Shown here piece after piece: positions 22,304 to 32,600 of a stretch of 39,331 bases of DNA. Where the stretch lies: contig CAYOIB010000014.1 of NCBI GenBank assembly GCA_964403935.1, forward strand, positions 1 to 39,331, given 5' to 3'. The notes under the pieces were generated by a model, which did not search any database, was not told where the DNA came from, and saw only the letters and a list, made by a program, of their open reading frames with translations. How positions within the stretch are numbered: position 1 is the stretch's first letter; every line of letters begins with the position of its first letter. Origin of the DNA: SLLG01 sp964403935. GTDB taxonomy: Bacteria; Verrucomicrobiota; Verrucomicrobiia; Opitutales; Oceanipulchritudinaceae. The position numbers were made by a program, and so were the translations under genes.

Positions 22304-22333
22304 AAAAGAAAAAGGCCCGGCGGGTGCCGGGCC
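22304..22333 (-). terminator. Strong intrinsic terminator of the hpf gene
   Basis: On the minus strand GGCCCGGC-ACCC-GCCGGGCC (22314-22333) is a perfect 8-bp GC stem followed by TTTTTCTTTT (22304-22313). It begins 23 nt beyond the hpf stop. Confidence 0.93.
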
Positions 22334-22356
22334 TTGTATATGGGGAAGGGTTGGCT

Positions 22357-22731
22357 TTAGGCGGGCTGCACCTTTGGGATGCTGGAGGGGATGTCTACAT
22401 CGTGAAGGTGGCGCCGCTTGAAGCGAAAGATTCTGGCCCGTTGGCGGAGCATGCGGTCGAGTTTTTCGACGAGCAGATCGATGGATTTATAGAGGTCCTC
22501 GCTCCCGGCGGTGGAGAAGAGGGGTTTGCCACGGATGTCGATATGACCCTTGGCGACGAATTTATGTTGGTTTGCGGTGGTGGGAGCGTACCCAAGCTCC
22601 ATGCGGATTCGAATGATATGGGCTTCATGCTCAAACAGTTTCAACGCCTTCTCATATGCGAGGGACTTGATCGCAGGGGTGAGTTCGAGGTTGTGGCCAG
22701 AGATGATGATATCATTCGTTCTGTCTTTCAT
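22357..22731 (-). CDS. hpf: Ribosome hibernation promoting factor (HPF/RaiA family)
   Basis: 124 residues from ATG 22731; GAGG 11 nt upstream serves as ribosome binding site, and the upstream in-frame ATG (22791) would add 20 unrelated residues. The product has the HPF fold segments: DIIISGHNLELTPAIKSLAYEKALKLFEH, IRIRMELGY, VAKGHIDIRGKPLFSTAGSEDLYKSIDLLVEKLDRMLR and the basic FKRRHLHD. HPF-family proteins bind the decoding site of 30S subunits in stationary phase and drive 70S inactivation or dimer formation. At 124 residues it is the short form plus a brief tail, lacking the long dimerisation domain. Confidence 0.92.
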   Translation of the reverse strand: MKDRTNDIIISGHNLELTPAIKSLAYEKALKLFEHEAHIIRIRMELGYAPTTANQHKFVAKGHIDIRGKPLFSTAGSEDLYKSIDLLVEKLDRMLRQRARIFRFKRRHLHDVDIPSSIPKVQPA

Positions 22732-22929
22732 ATTTTCTATTCCTCTGTTCTGTTGTTGCTGTGAAGGCTCCTGAAGGTCCCGGACGGACACGTCCGGAGC
22801 AGGAGCGGTAGCGGTCGCCGACCCTCGGAGGGTGCGGTGAGGCCGCCAAAGAAATCCGCCTCAAACGCCTCTTTTTGTAGAAGAGGATGAGGTTGCGCGG
22901 GAGCCCTTGATGTTGAAGGGTGTGCCGCG

Positions 22930-23742
22930 ATGAAAAAACGCCCAAACCCCCTTGATTCCTTTTCAACTGCAATTGTCACTGGGGGTTCTTCCGGCATAGG
23001 AGAATCTTTATTAAAACTCGTTAGTAGATTAAAAGGGATTCGTCTGATTTGCAACCTTTCTCGGCGTCCCCCTCGCATTTCGCTCCCTGTCGCGCTCCGT
23101 CACAAGACTTGTGATCTTGCGGATGCGGCGGCGCTGGCTGAGGCCGCAGATGAACTCTGCCGGGATTTGGCGGAGGCCCCGCCGGGCAAGTTGCTTTTGG
23201 TGCACAATAGCGGGGTTGGGGGCTATGGGCGTTTCCCCGGGGGCGGGGTCGAGGAGCAGATGCGATTGATCGATGTGAATGTTCGTGCGGTGGTGGATTT
23301 GACGTCCCGTTTGATGGTGCCGCTACAGGCGCGTGGGGGTGCGATCCTGCTGGTGGCTTCGACGGCGGCGTGGCAACCCACTCCCTGGCTGGCCACCTAT
23401 GGCGCGGCGAAAGGTTTTGTCCTGAACTGGGGGCTCGCCCTCCGGGAAGACCTCAAGGCATCCGGGATCGGGGTCACGGTCCTGTGTCCCGGGCCGACGC
23501 GGACCGATTTTTTCACGACGGCCGGGATGGGTGAAGCACCGCCGGGGATGGGGATGAGTGATCCGGATGAAGTGGCGCGTCTGGCCTTGTGCGGCATCGA
23601 GCGCAACCGCGCCATCGTCATGCCAGGTTTCACGAATCGCGTTTTGGCGGCGACCGGTTGCCGGTTGCCGCGTCGCTGGCAGGGGCCGGTGGCGGATTTT
23701 ATATTGAAGCGATTCCGCAACCCGGCGTCTAATGCTGAGTGA
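22930..23742 (+). CDS. Short-chain dehydrogenase/reductase
   Basis: 270 residues. The NAD(P)-binding motif TGGSSGIG lies at 17-24, HNSGVGGYG (93-101) stands where NNAG is usual, and the catalytic set is Ser145 (VAST), Tyr158 and Lys162 (YGAAK). CPGPTRTDFF near 185 is the usual post-active-site segment. The sequence resembles the DltE/YqjQ-like or SDR-type 3-oxoacyl reductases, but the substrate cannot be told. The gene diverges from hpf. The S55-like gene starts 85 nt downstream; the two may share a transcript. Confidence 0.92.
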   Translation: MKKRPNPLDSFSTAIVTGGSSGIGESLLKLVSRLKGIRLICNLSRRPPRISLPVALRHKTCDLADAAALAEAADELCRDLAEAPPGKLLLVHNSGVGGYGRFPGGGVEEQMRLIDVNVRAVVDLTSRLMVPLQARGGAILLVASTAAWQPTPWLATYGAAKGFVLNWGLALREDLKASGIGVTVLCPGPTRTDFFTTAGMGEAPPGMGMSDPDEVARLALCGIERNRAIVMPGFTNRVLAATGCRLPRRWQGPVADFILKRFRNPASNAE

Positions 23743-23827
23743 TGTCCCCCGTTTCCTGCCGATTGCGCCGGTGTGTTTGCGTCGCTTGGTCCTTTGGGTC
23801 CGGTGGACGGGGCTGACGAAAAATCCC

Positions 23828-25600
23828 ATGAGGTTAAAGAATATTTTAATAGCCGGGCTGGGCGTGCTCCTCCTGAGCCTGAAGGGGTTCGCCCACGTGG
23901 AGCCCGAGCTCATGCCGTTGGAGGCTATCGAGGTGGGGATGGCGGGCACCTGGCACACTGTAGTCCAAGGCATACAGGTGGAGCCTTACGAACTCGAGAT
24001 CATTGGTATCATGCCAAACGGTCTCGGTCCGGGACGCCCTTCGATTCTGGCGCGTGCCCTCGATTCGGATAACCGTCTGAGTGGTCCCGTGGCCGGTATG
24101 AGCGGGAGCCCGGTCTACATCGAGGGCAAGTTGATCGGGGCCTATTCCTATGGTTATCTCTGGCCGAAGGACCAAGCCATCATTGGCATCACGCCGATCG
24201 AGCAGATGCTGGAAATCCTCGATCGTTACCCTCTGGAGCCGCCAGCGGCCGATAGCACGCGCCTGCCGGTGCGATGGGCGGACGCAAAGGAGCGACTTGG
24301 ACGAGGAAAGCAGCCGAGCGGCAATGAAGCAGACGCGCTCTTTCGACCGTTGCCCACGCCGCTGGCGTTTTCCGGATTCTCCCCGGAAGTCGTCGCCGCT
24401 TTTCGCGAGTCCTGGGCTGAGGCCGGATTTGAATCGTTGCAAGGTGCTTCGGGGGGCACAGCCGAGGATCTGGATGTGTCGCTCGCGCCTGGATCACCGG
24501 TGGCAGCAGTCCTCATGAACGGTGATTTCTCGGCCGCCGCCACAGGCACCGTCACATGGAGCGATGGCGAGCGCATCCTTGGGTTTGGTCACGCCTTTCA
24601 GCAATGGGGCGGGGTGGAGCTCCCGATGGCCGGGGCGGAGATCCTCACGATCGTGCGCAATGTGCAGTTGTCCTTCAAGTTGGCGCGGGTCGGCCCCGTC
24701 ATTGGTAGTATCTATCAGGATCGCCTCACCGGCGTCGCTGGCAAGGTAGGGCCCGCACCCGTCATGGTGCCCTTCTCGATCCGGAGCATCGGCCCTGGGG
24801 GCGACGAACGGCACTATACCGGCGAGATGGTCCCCCACCGCCGTATCCTTCCGATGCTCGCGGCCATGGCCACCTACCAGTCAGCCACCCGGGTGATGGA
24901 ATCGGGAGAGGAGCAGACGATCCGCCTCTCGGGAACCATCGACGTCGAGGGCCTGGAGCCGATCACCTTCGACGATGTCGCCACCGGGAGCTTTGCCATC
25001 TTTGATCTTTCCGACCGCATGCGCTCGCAGATGCAGCGCCTGCTGGAGAACTCGAAAGCATCCGTCACCGTGACGGGCATCGACCTGAAAATGGAGACCA
25101 TCGATGCCCTCGCGGTGAACCGCCTGCGGGAAGTCCGGCTCCTGCAGGAGCGCGTGCGGGCGAGGAATGGCTGGATCGATCTAGCCGTCACTCTCGAACG
25201 CTTTCGCGGCGAAGTGCGGACCGAACACATCCGTATCCACTTACCGGATACAGCCGCCCCCGACGACCGCTATGCGCTGGTAGTGGCGGATGCCGACCGG
25301 GCCGATCAACTGGCCGGCCACCTGAGTTCGCTCACGGAGTCTCCGGAGGATATCGCGGATCAGTGGCGTCGCCGCCGTCCGTCGGATGCTGCTTACATCC
25401 TTTTGCTGGCACCCGCCGGCGGTCTTCAAGTCGCGGACACCCGCCTGGAGAGCCTGCCGCCATCGGTTGCTTCACAAATGCATACCCGGACATCGCATTA
25501 TGCCTTTGAAGCAGTGAGTGAACGCATTGTGGCGGAGACGATCATCCCGACACCAGGCCCCTTCATCGGTTCCTTCCGGCTCTCGATAACGATCGAATAA
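23828..25600 (+). CDS. Secreted SpoIVB S55-like peptidase-domain protein with reversed motif order
   Basis: 590 residues from ATG 23828, where a clear signal peptide starts (RLKNILIAGLGVLLLSLKGF). An upstream ATG at 23732 is open but lacks a signal and is rejected. Two segments match the SpoIVB S55 serine peptidase family: GPVAGMSGSPVYIEGKLIGA with Ser94, and TGTVTWSDGERILGFGHAF with His255. In SpoIVB the His segment precedes the Ser segment; here the order is reversed, as if circularly permuted. The last 330 residues are beta-rich and unfamiliar. It may cleave or scaffold envelope proteins, or have lost activity. The following propeller gene starts 1 nt after its stop. Confidence 0.75.
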   Translation: MRLKNILIAGLGVLLLSLKGFAHVEPELMPLEAIEVGMAGTWHTVVQGIQVEPYELEIIGIMPNGLGPGRPSILARALDSDNRLSGPVAGMSGSPVYIEGKLIGAYSYGYLWPKDQAIIGITPIEQMLEILDRYPLEPPAADSTRLPVRWADAKERLGRGKQPSGNEADALFRPLPTPLAFSGFSPEVVAAFRESWAEAGFESLQGASGGTAEDLDVSLAPGSPVAAVLMNGDFSAAATGTVTWSDGERILGFGHAFQQWGGVELPMAGAEILTIVRNVQLSFKLARVGPVIGSIYQDRLTGVAGKVGPAPVMVPFSIRSIGPGGDERHYTGEMVPHRRILPMLAAMATYQSATRVMESGEEQTIRLSGTIDVEGLEPITFDDVATGSFAIFDLSDRMRSQMQRLLENSKASVTVTGIDLKMETIDALAVNRLREVRLLQERVRARNGWIDLAVTLERFRGEVRTEHIRIHLPDTAAPDDRYALVVADADRADQLAGHLSSLTESPEDIADQWRRRRPSDAAYILLLAPAGGLQVADTRLESLPPSVASQMHTRTSHYAFEAVSERIVAETIIPTPGPFIGSFRLSITIE

Positions 25601-25601
25601 T

Positions 25602-27806
25602 ATGAAGTACATCCACTTTATCCTGGGCGGGCTTTTGCTGGCCCTGAGCACGGCTCATGCCGTCCGCACCCACACCTTTGTCGATGAAGGTTTTTCGAGC
25701 TTCAATGAAGGCGAGCTTTCCGGGCTTGCCCTAAGCGGAGACGGGCGCCTGGAAACGGCACCGGCGATGGAACGGGTGGCCTTGATCGACGAATCCCTCG
25801 TCTGGGCGGCGATTCATGATCTCGATGGAAACCTGATCCTGGGAACGGGCAACCATGGACGCGTCCTCCGCGTAAATCGGGACGGCACGGTCGAAACGAT
25901 CTTCCAGCCCGATCAAATGCTGACGCGCGCCCTTGCACGCGACGCGGCGGGCAACCTCTACGTTGGAACGTCGCCCGATGGTGCGATCTATCGGCTCCCG
26001 CAGGGCGGAGGTTTGCCGCAGATCTTTTTTGATCCCAAGGCCTCATTCTTATGGGATATGCATGTCCGGGACGGTGCCCTCTGGGTGGCGACCGGCTTTC
26101 CGGCATCGGTGATCCGAATCGCTCTGGACGAGGCAGCGGGCGCGCCCGCAAGTGAAACCTGGTTCAGTCCGAAGGCGGATCATGTAACCGTTCTCTATCC
26201 CGATGAAGCCGGTGTTTGGTGGGCGGGAACGAGCCCGCAGGGAATTCTCTACCGGCTGGATGGCCAGGATGCCGCCTTTGCGGCCTACCATTCGAGTGAT
26301 CGCGAGATCAAGGCGATCGCCCGTCGAAAGGGGGGGCGCCTCACGTTCTCGACCTTTTCCTGGGAGGATCCCGGCGGGTCTGCTTCATCGACCGGCAGTG
26401 CTCCATCAACGGACGGTTTTCTTCCACCCTTTGTCGTGCGCGCCGGGGCGACGGGTGGAGAGCGCGCGGAGGGATCGGATGGACCCCCCATTGTTCCCCA
26501 AGGCCGAAGCACCCTTTTCGAACTCGATGAAAGTGGTTTCGTCCGGCCCATCTGGCGCTCAGGACAGTCCGGGATGTTCTCGCTTCACCCACTTGGACAA
26601 CGCTACTGGATGGTGGGTCTGAACTCAGGGGGCCGGATCTTCGCCTTTGAGAACCGCGATCATTGGAGCCTTGTGCAACAGCTGGAACGCGGTGGGGAGA
26701 TCAGTCAGATTCTGGAAGACCCCTCTGATGCCGGTCAATTTCTCGTGGTCACCAGCAATCCCGCCGCGGTCTATCGCTTTGGGGGACGCACCCGTGAGCC
26801 CGGCGTTTTCACTTCGCGGGTCCATGATGCGGGACAGATTTCCCGCTGGGGTGCCATTGGACTGCTCCTCGAAGGCGAGCCCATCGCGGCCATCGCGACG
26901 CGGTCGGGCAACACCCGGGCGCCGGACGCCACCTGGAGCGAATGGGTGGAGGCAGAGGGGGCAAGCGATGGCGTGCGGGCCGAGGCCATGCCTCAAAGCC
27001 CGGTCGCCCGCTACCTGCAGTATCGGCTTACGCTCGCGGCCGATGGGGAGGGGTCGATCCGGCGCGTGCGGGGTGCCTACCAACGCCCCAATGCCGCACC
27101 CGAGATCCGGGAATTAGCCATTCTTCCGGGGAAATTTGAGTTGAATGTGCAAACGGCGAATGGTCCGGCCCATGAATTCGATTTGGCGTTCAACCCCGGT
27201 GGGCGGGCGCGCTTGGCCGGTGCCCAGAATCAGCGCATGCAACTGCGCCGCCTCGATGATAACGGGTTCTTTACGTTGGTCTGGCGCGCGGCCGACCCGA
27301 ATGAGGATCGCCTCGAATACACCGTCGATGTTCAGCGTATGGGTGAAGACCGCTGGGCGCGTGTCAAGACAGAGCTGGAAGAGCCTGTGTTCAGTTGGAA
27401 TGTGCAGGGCATCCCCGAGGGCTTTTATCGCTTTCGCCTGACAGCGTCCGATCATCGTGACAACGAACCTGGGGAATCGCTCCAGGCGGAAGGGATTTCT
27501 CACTACATTCTGGTCGATACGACGTCACCCGAGATTTCATTACTGGAAGAACGAATCGAGGGTTCCTCGGCCACCTTCGTCTTTGAGGCGCGCGACCAAT
27601 GGAGTATCCTTCAGGAAGCGCGCTATGCCGTCGACGGCGGTTCCTTCATGCAGGCGCGACCCGAAGGCGGTCTGCTTGATGCAAGGGAACACCGCTTCAC
27701 TCTACAGCTCGAAGGCGTGACTCCCGGGGCCCACACGCTTCTCTTCGAGGTGAGGGATGAGGTCGGCCGAACGACACTGCATACGCACGCCTTCGAAAGC
27801 CAGTAA
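25602..27806 (+). CDS. Secreted beta-propeller protein with a C-terminal fibronectin-like region
   Basis: 734 residues with a signal peptide (YIHFILGGLLLALSTAHA). From about 60 to 400 there are repeated blades of the NHL/streptogramin-lyase type: GNLILGTGNHGRVLRVNRDG, NLYVGTSPDGAIYRLPQGGG, VWWAGTSPQGILYRL. The C-terminal third has phrases of Ig/fibronectin-like domains (FTLVWRAADPNEDRLEYTVD, GFYRFRLTASDHRDNEPGES). It starts 1 nt after the S55-like gene, so the two are certainly co-transcribed. Propellers of this sort bind ligands or partner proteins outside the cytoplasm; the pairing suggests it is a substrate, partner or regulator of the peptidase-like protein. No enzyme signature seen. Confidence 0.8.
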   Translation: MKYIHFILGGLLLALSTAHAVRTHTFVDEGFSSFNEGELSGLALSGDGRLETAPAMERVALIDESLVWAAIHDLDGNLILGTGNHGRVLRVNRDGTVETIFQPDQMLTRALARDAAGNLYVGTSPDGAIYRLPQGGGLPQIFFDPKASFLWDMHVRDGALWVATGFPASVIRIALDEAAGAPASETWFSPKADHVTVLYPDEAGVWWAGTSPQGILYRLDGQDAAFAAYHSSDREIKAIARRKGGRLTFSTFSWEDPGGSASSTGSAPSTDGFLPPFVVRAGATGGERAEGSDGPPIVPQGRSTLFELDESGFVRPIWRSGQSGMFSLHPLGQRYWMVGLNSGGRIFAFENRDHWSLVQQLERGGEISQILEDPSDAGQFLVVTSNPAAVYRFGGRTREPGVFTSRVHDAGQISRWGAIGLLLEGEPIAAIATRSGNTRAPDATWSEWVEAEGASDGVRAEAMPQSPVARYLQYRLTLAADGEGSIRRVRGAYQRPNAAPEIRELAILPGKFELNVQTANGPAHEFDLAFNPGGRARLAGAQNQRMQLRRLDDNGFFTLVWRAADPNEDRLEYTVDVQRMGEDRWARVKTELEEPVFSWNVQGIPEGFYRFRLTASDHRDNEPGESLQAEGISHYILVDTTSPEISLLEERIEGSSATFVFEARDQWSILQEARYAVDGGSFMQARPEGGLLDAREHRFTLQLEGVTPGAHTLLFEVRDEVGRTTLHTHAFESQ

Positions 27807-27834
27807 TGCACTGGAGGGGGGCGTGCGCCCGTCT

Positions 27835-29679
27835 TCAGCTGTCTGTGCGCTGCTGCGGTGATAGTGAACTATCCTGCTTTGCGAGAAACGCACGCCAGCC
27901 ACCGAAGGTGGTGATCTCCGTCGCAGACAGAATCGCGGCAGGTTCACAGATGAACCCTTTCACCCTTGAGCCATCGACCAGTTGAAGGGTGCCGATGCCA
28001 AGCGGTTCCGGGATCTCGCTCACGAACGATCCAAAAGCCTCCAGCGAGAGGCTCCAGATTTCGACCTCAATGCCCGGTCCACTCCAGCCCGCTTCACGAA
28101 CGAGACCGGGCTTGGGCGGGGTTGTGTCCGCCAGCGCATACAGCCGATAATCGCGGGTCGTGCGCGTTGTCTCGATCAGGACGCCCCCACGGTCTGTGAG
28201 TTGGTGGTTCAACGGTTGGCCACCAAGGTGGGCACCGACAACAGCGAGGCGGATTGTCTTTGGCGGGGCGATCGCCTCTGCTGAATCCTGCGGGCATTCG
28301 CTTAGCTGGACATGGGTCCCGCCCAGCGATCCGCCAAGAGCCGCGTGCAGGCCTCCTGCCAGCTGACAGATGGCGGCATCCTGAAAGGCAGGGGCGAAGA
28401 GGCTGACCCCGAAAGGCAGGCCATTGGAGCGGAAACCAGCGGGAAGGGCGACACCGCAAAGATCGAGGAGGTTGACGAAATTCGTATAGAAGCCGAGGTC
28501 GCTGTTATGTTTTACGGGTGCCTCTTCGATCTGGGCATGTGTATAGAGGGTGCCGGTCGTAGGAAGAAGAAGTGTATCCATTTTTCTCCACTCACGGGAG
28601 GCCGCGCGGCGCAGTGCTTTTAGGCGATAACCCGCTTCGAAAGTATCGACCGCGGAGAATCGTCGACCTCCGCTGATTATTTTTGCTGTTATGGGATGAA
28701 GGGCGTCGGGGTGTTCGTCAAAGAATGGCGTCACGGCGGCGAGCCGCTCCGCTACCCAAGGCCCCGAGTAGAGCAAGTCTGCCGTTTCCCGAAAGATCGA
28801 AAAATCAATCTCAACAGATTGGCCACCGAGACGCTCCAGCCGCGCGATCGCCTCCTCATACAGGCGCGGGGCTTCGAGGTCTCCGAAGAATTCGAGCTGA
28901 TCCTTCGGCGGAATGCCGAAGCGGAATGCCGAAGGCAGATTTGCAGGGGTGGCCGGTCCTCGACGACTGAAAGGATCTTCTTCATCGAAGTGGGCAACAA
29001 GGCCCATGATGTGTGCAGTATCGTGGCAGGTGAGCGTGAAAACACTGATACAATCGAGGGAGCGGCACGCGGGAACGAGGCCCCGGTTGCTGAGGAGCCC
29101 GCGGGTGGGTTTCCATCCGACGATATTATTGAAAGCGGCGGGGACACGTCCCGACCCGGCTGTATCGGTCCCCAAGGCAAAACTGACAAGCCCGGCGGCG
29201 ACGGCCACAGCGGAGCCGGAGCTGGAGCCACCGGAGATGTAGGCAGAATCAAAGACACAGGAGGGCGCACCATAGGGGGAACGGGTGCCGACAAGGCCGG
29301 TGGCAAACTGGTCGAGGTTCGTTTTCCCAATAAGAATCGCGCCTGCGTCGAGAAGCCGTTGCACCGTCGGAGCGGTTTCTTGGGGCGTATAAGAAAAATC
29401 AGGACAGGCCGCAGTCGTCGGCAGACCGGCCACGTCGAGGTTGTCCTTGATAGCAAAGGGAACCCCGTAAAGCGGAAGATCGCGGGGTGTTCCCAGGCGC
29501 GCCACCTTCCGGATGGCCTCCAGTGCATCCGCTCTCGGGATCCGGTGAATCCAGACAGCGTCGTCGCCGCGTTTTTCGATACGGTCGTAGACTTCGTTTA
29601 TGATCGCCTCCGGGTGAGTGCCGGCGCTGTAGGCGCGCCGCAGGGAGGCAAGATCCAGGCTTTGGGGAATCGAGCTCAT
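27835..29679 (-). CDS. atzF: Allophanate hydrolase
   Basis: 614 residues. Amidase-signature catalytic parts are Lys78 (FAIKDNLD), the cis-Ser region GGSSSGSA (150-157) and nucleophile Ser176 in TDTAGSG. The C-terminal extension from about 480 (RLAVVGAHLGGQPLNHQLTD, EVEIWSLSLEAFGSFV) is the second domain found in AtzF/DUR1 allophanate hydrolases and not in simple amidases. It hydrolyses allophanate to ammonia and CO2. Its start overlaps the urea carboxylase stop by 4 nt, so the two enzymes are made together. Last gene of the operon; it converges on the propeller gene with a 28-bp gap holding a weak GGGCG-TG-CGCCC hairpin. Confidence 0.95.
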   Translation of the reverse strand: MSSIPQSLDLASLRRAYSAGTHPEAIINEVYDRIEKRGDDAVWIHRIPRADALEAIRKVARLGTPRDLPLYGVPFAIKDNLDVAGLPTTAACPDFSYTPQETAPTVQRLLDAGAILIGKTNLDQFATGLVGTRSPYGAPSCVFDSAYISGGSSSGSAVAVAAGLVSFALGTDTAGSGRVPAAFNNIVGWKPTRGLLSNRGLVPACRSLDCISVFTLTCHDTAHIMGLVAHFDEEDPFSRRGPATPANLPSAFRFGIPPKDQLEFFGDLEAPRLYEEAIARLERLGGQSVEIDFSIFRETADLLYSGPWVAERLAAVTPFFDEHPDALHPITAKIISGGRRFSAVDTFEAGYRLKALRRAASREWRKMDTLLLPTTGTLYTHAQIEEAPVKHNSDLGFYTNFVNLLDLCGVALPAGFRSNGLPFGVSLFAPAFQDAAICQLAGGLHAALGGSLGGTHVQLSECPQDSAEAIAPPKTIRLAVVGAHLGGQPLNHQLTDRGGVLIETTRTTRDYRLYALADTTPPKPGLVREAGWSGPGIEVEIWSLSLEAFGSFVSEIPEPLGIGTLQLVDGSRVKGFICEPAAILSATEITTFGGWRAFLAKQDSSLSPQQRTDS

Positions 29680-32600
29680 GCCGATGCCTTTACGTTGATA
29701 ACCATCAGGGTCTGGCCGGCAGACACGAGGGTGCTCGGACGAATAGCGATGTCGCTGATGACTCCGGACATGGGGGCTTCGATCGAGACCTCGGTTTTCA
29801 TGGCTTCGATACAGGCAACCTTTTGCCCAAGGGTGACCGTATCACCTGGGTTGACGTCGATGGACCACATGCTCCCGGTGATGGGTGCCGAGATCCGAAC
29901 GGCCCCTTCAGGCAGCGGTGCCTCCTCGACCTCTTCGGCGTGGACCCCTTCGCCGGCGGTGGCATCGAGGTCGGCGGATCCATCCAGCACCCAGCGCTCG
30001 CGCTCATCCACGAAGGCGGCCTGCTGGCGCTTCCGAAAGGCGGCGATGCTGCCCGCTTCCCCTTTCAGGAAGGCGTTGTAATCACGCGCCCGAAAAACCT
30101 CATCGGTGATCTGGAGCGAAACCTGTCCATGACGGAAGGCTTCGCGGTATTCGAGGAGCTCCTTCTCCGGCATCGGGTAGAACCGAATCTGATCAAAGAA
30201 GCGCAGCAGCCAAGGCTTTCCATTCTCAAAGGCGGTCGTTTGGCGATAGGTGTTCCAAACCGGGACTGTTCGGCCAACAAGCTGATAGCCGCCGGGGCTT
30301 TCCATGCCATAGACGCACATATAAACCCCGCCGATCCCGACCTCACCCTCGGCCGTCCATGTTCGGGCCGGATTGTACTTTGTCGTGACAAGACGGTGAC
30401 GCGGGTCGATCGGTACCGCGCAGGGAGCACCGAGGTAAACATCACCCAAGCCGAGAACAAGGTAGCTCGCCTTGAAGACGGTGTCCATCACCTCGTCGAC
30501 GTGATCCAGGCCATTGATTCGGCGGATGAAGTCAATGTTGGACGGAAGCCAAGGCGCAGTGTCACGGACGGATTGACGGTACTTTTCAATGGCGGTGCGT
30601 GTCGAGTCGGCATTGAAGGCAAGGGGCAGGTGTACGATTCGCGACGGCACCTCGATGTCCTCCGTGGCCGGCAAAAGATCCTCCGCTTGCACGAGAACGT
30701 CGAGCAGGTGATGTCGGTCCAGTCGTTGGCTGTCGTAGTTGATCTGCAGTGAGCGAACCCCGGGTGAGAGCTCGATTACGCCTTCCAGGGGATGCCTTGT
30801 GAGCCACTCCATGAGCGAATGTACGCGAAGCCGGAATTCGAGATCGAGCACGATAGGCCCGTATTCAATCAGCAAATACCGGTCGCCGGCCTGGCGATAG
30901 ACCGTTTCCGGACGGTGAGCCGTCGCGGGGATTCGGTGGAGTACATCGTTGTCGTCCGTGCGGCTGGGGGTTCGCCGCGGGTTGGAAGGCGCAGGGAGCG
31001 GGGCGGTATCAAGACTTTCAATCAGCCGCGTCGTTCGTGCCTCTGCCTCCACCGCTTCGGCAAAGGTTGAGCGAACAAACCGGATGGTATCCCCCGGGCG
31101 AAGCTGCCCGATCTTCCAGAGATCATCCTTGATGATGGTCGCAGGACAAACAAACCCGCCGAGGCTCGGACCGTCTTTGGCCAGAATCACTGGCATATCT
31201 CCGGTGAAGTTGATGGCACCGATGGCGTATTCCGTATCGTGGATGTTGGAGGGATGCAGGCCGGCTTCTCCACCGTCAGGTCGGGTGAAGGTTGGCTTGG
31301 GCCCCATCAGGCGGATGCCCAGTCGATTGGAATTGTAGTGAACTTTCCAATCGGCACTGAAAAAGGTTTCGATAAAGGATTCGGTGAAAAACTCCGGCGC
31401 AGCGTGGGGTCCGTAGAGAACCATGATCTCCCAATGCGATTGATAGGATGGAATCATCGATTCGGAGGCCTTCAGCGGGTTTGAATGAGGCTTTTCCTGC
31501 GGCCGAACCGGTAAGGCATCGCCCTGGACAAGAAAACGTCCCGCATGCCCTCCGAACTTCCCCAAACTAAAGGTCGATTTGCTTCCGAGGTAATCCGGGA
31601 CATCGATCCCGCCGCGGACAGCCAGGGTGGCCCGACAGCCGCCGCCGGGCTTGGCTTTGATGGCGACGATGGCGCCGGCGCGCACCGGCACGCTCTGCCA
31701 TGAGGGCATCGGCACCCCGTCGATGCTGGCTTCCATGGCCCCACAGAGGGCAATGGTCGTGGGGAGGTTGAAGCGAAGGGTCGCGCCGGTCAGCGTCATC
31801 TCGAGGGCGGCCGCATTCTCCGGATTTCCGACGAGGCGATTCGCGACCCGAAAGGCATACTCATCCATCGGACCGGATGGTGGCACACCCACAGCCCAGT
31901 AGCCCACCCGGCCGGGATAGTCCTGCACACTGGTCTGCGTTCCCGGATCGAGCACATCGATGGTGGTGGGCTGATAGAGAAAGGTGGAGAGCCACTGTGT
32001 ATCGATTGCGCTCGTACAGAAATCTGCGCTCGCCGTGATCTGGCGGAGGTACTCGAGATTGGAGGTGATCCCCGCAATTCGGGTTTCGGCGAGAGCCGTT
32101 TGCATTTTCGAGAGGGCTTCCGTCCGATTGGCTCCATGGGTGATGATCTTGGCAATGAGCGGATCATAAAAAGGAGAAACCTCGGTCCCGCGCTCCACCC
32201 AGGTCTCGACGCGTGCACGCACAGGGAAATCAGCAGCGGTCAAGGTGCCCGAGCCCGGCTGAAAGGATTTTGCGGGATCTTCAGCATAGAGCCGGACCTG
32301 GATCGAAGCCCCCTGTGGCCGCAGCGCACAGTTCGACAGATCCAGTTCACCGGCTGCTTCGCGCACCATCCATTCCACGAGGTCGATCCCAGTGACAGCT
32401 TCGGTCACACCGTGTTCAACCTGAAGCCGGGTGTTCACCTCGAGAAAGTAGAATTCACGCGTCGTTACATCGAAGAGGAATTCCACCGTTCCGGCAGAGC
32501 GGTAGCCGACAGCTTTGGCGAGGCGTCGGGAGGAATCGAACAGGCAGGTGCGAAGTGCGGTGTCGATTCCGGGTGCGGGTGTTTCCTCAATCACCTTTTG

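Noticed and set aside
22135..22764. 209-residue plus-strand open frame over hpf
   Set aside because: Runs through the hpf terminator and is antisense to a clear HPF protein.
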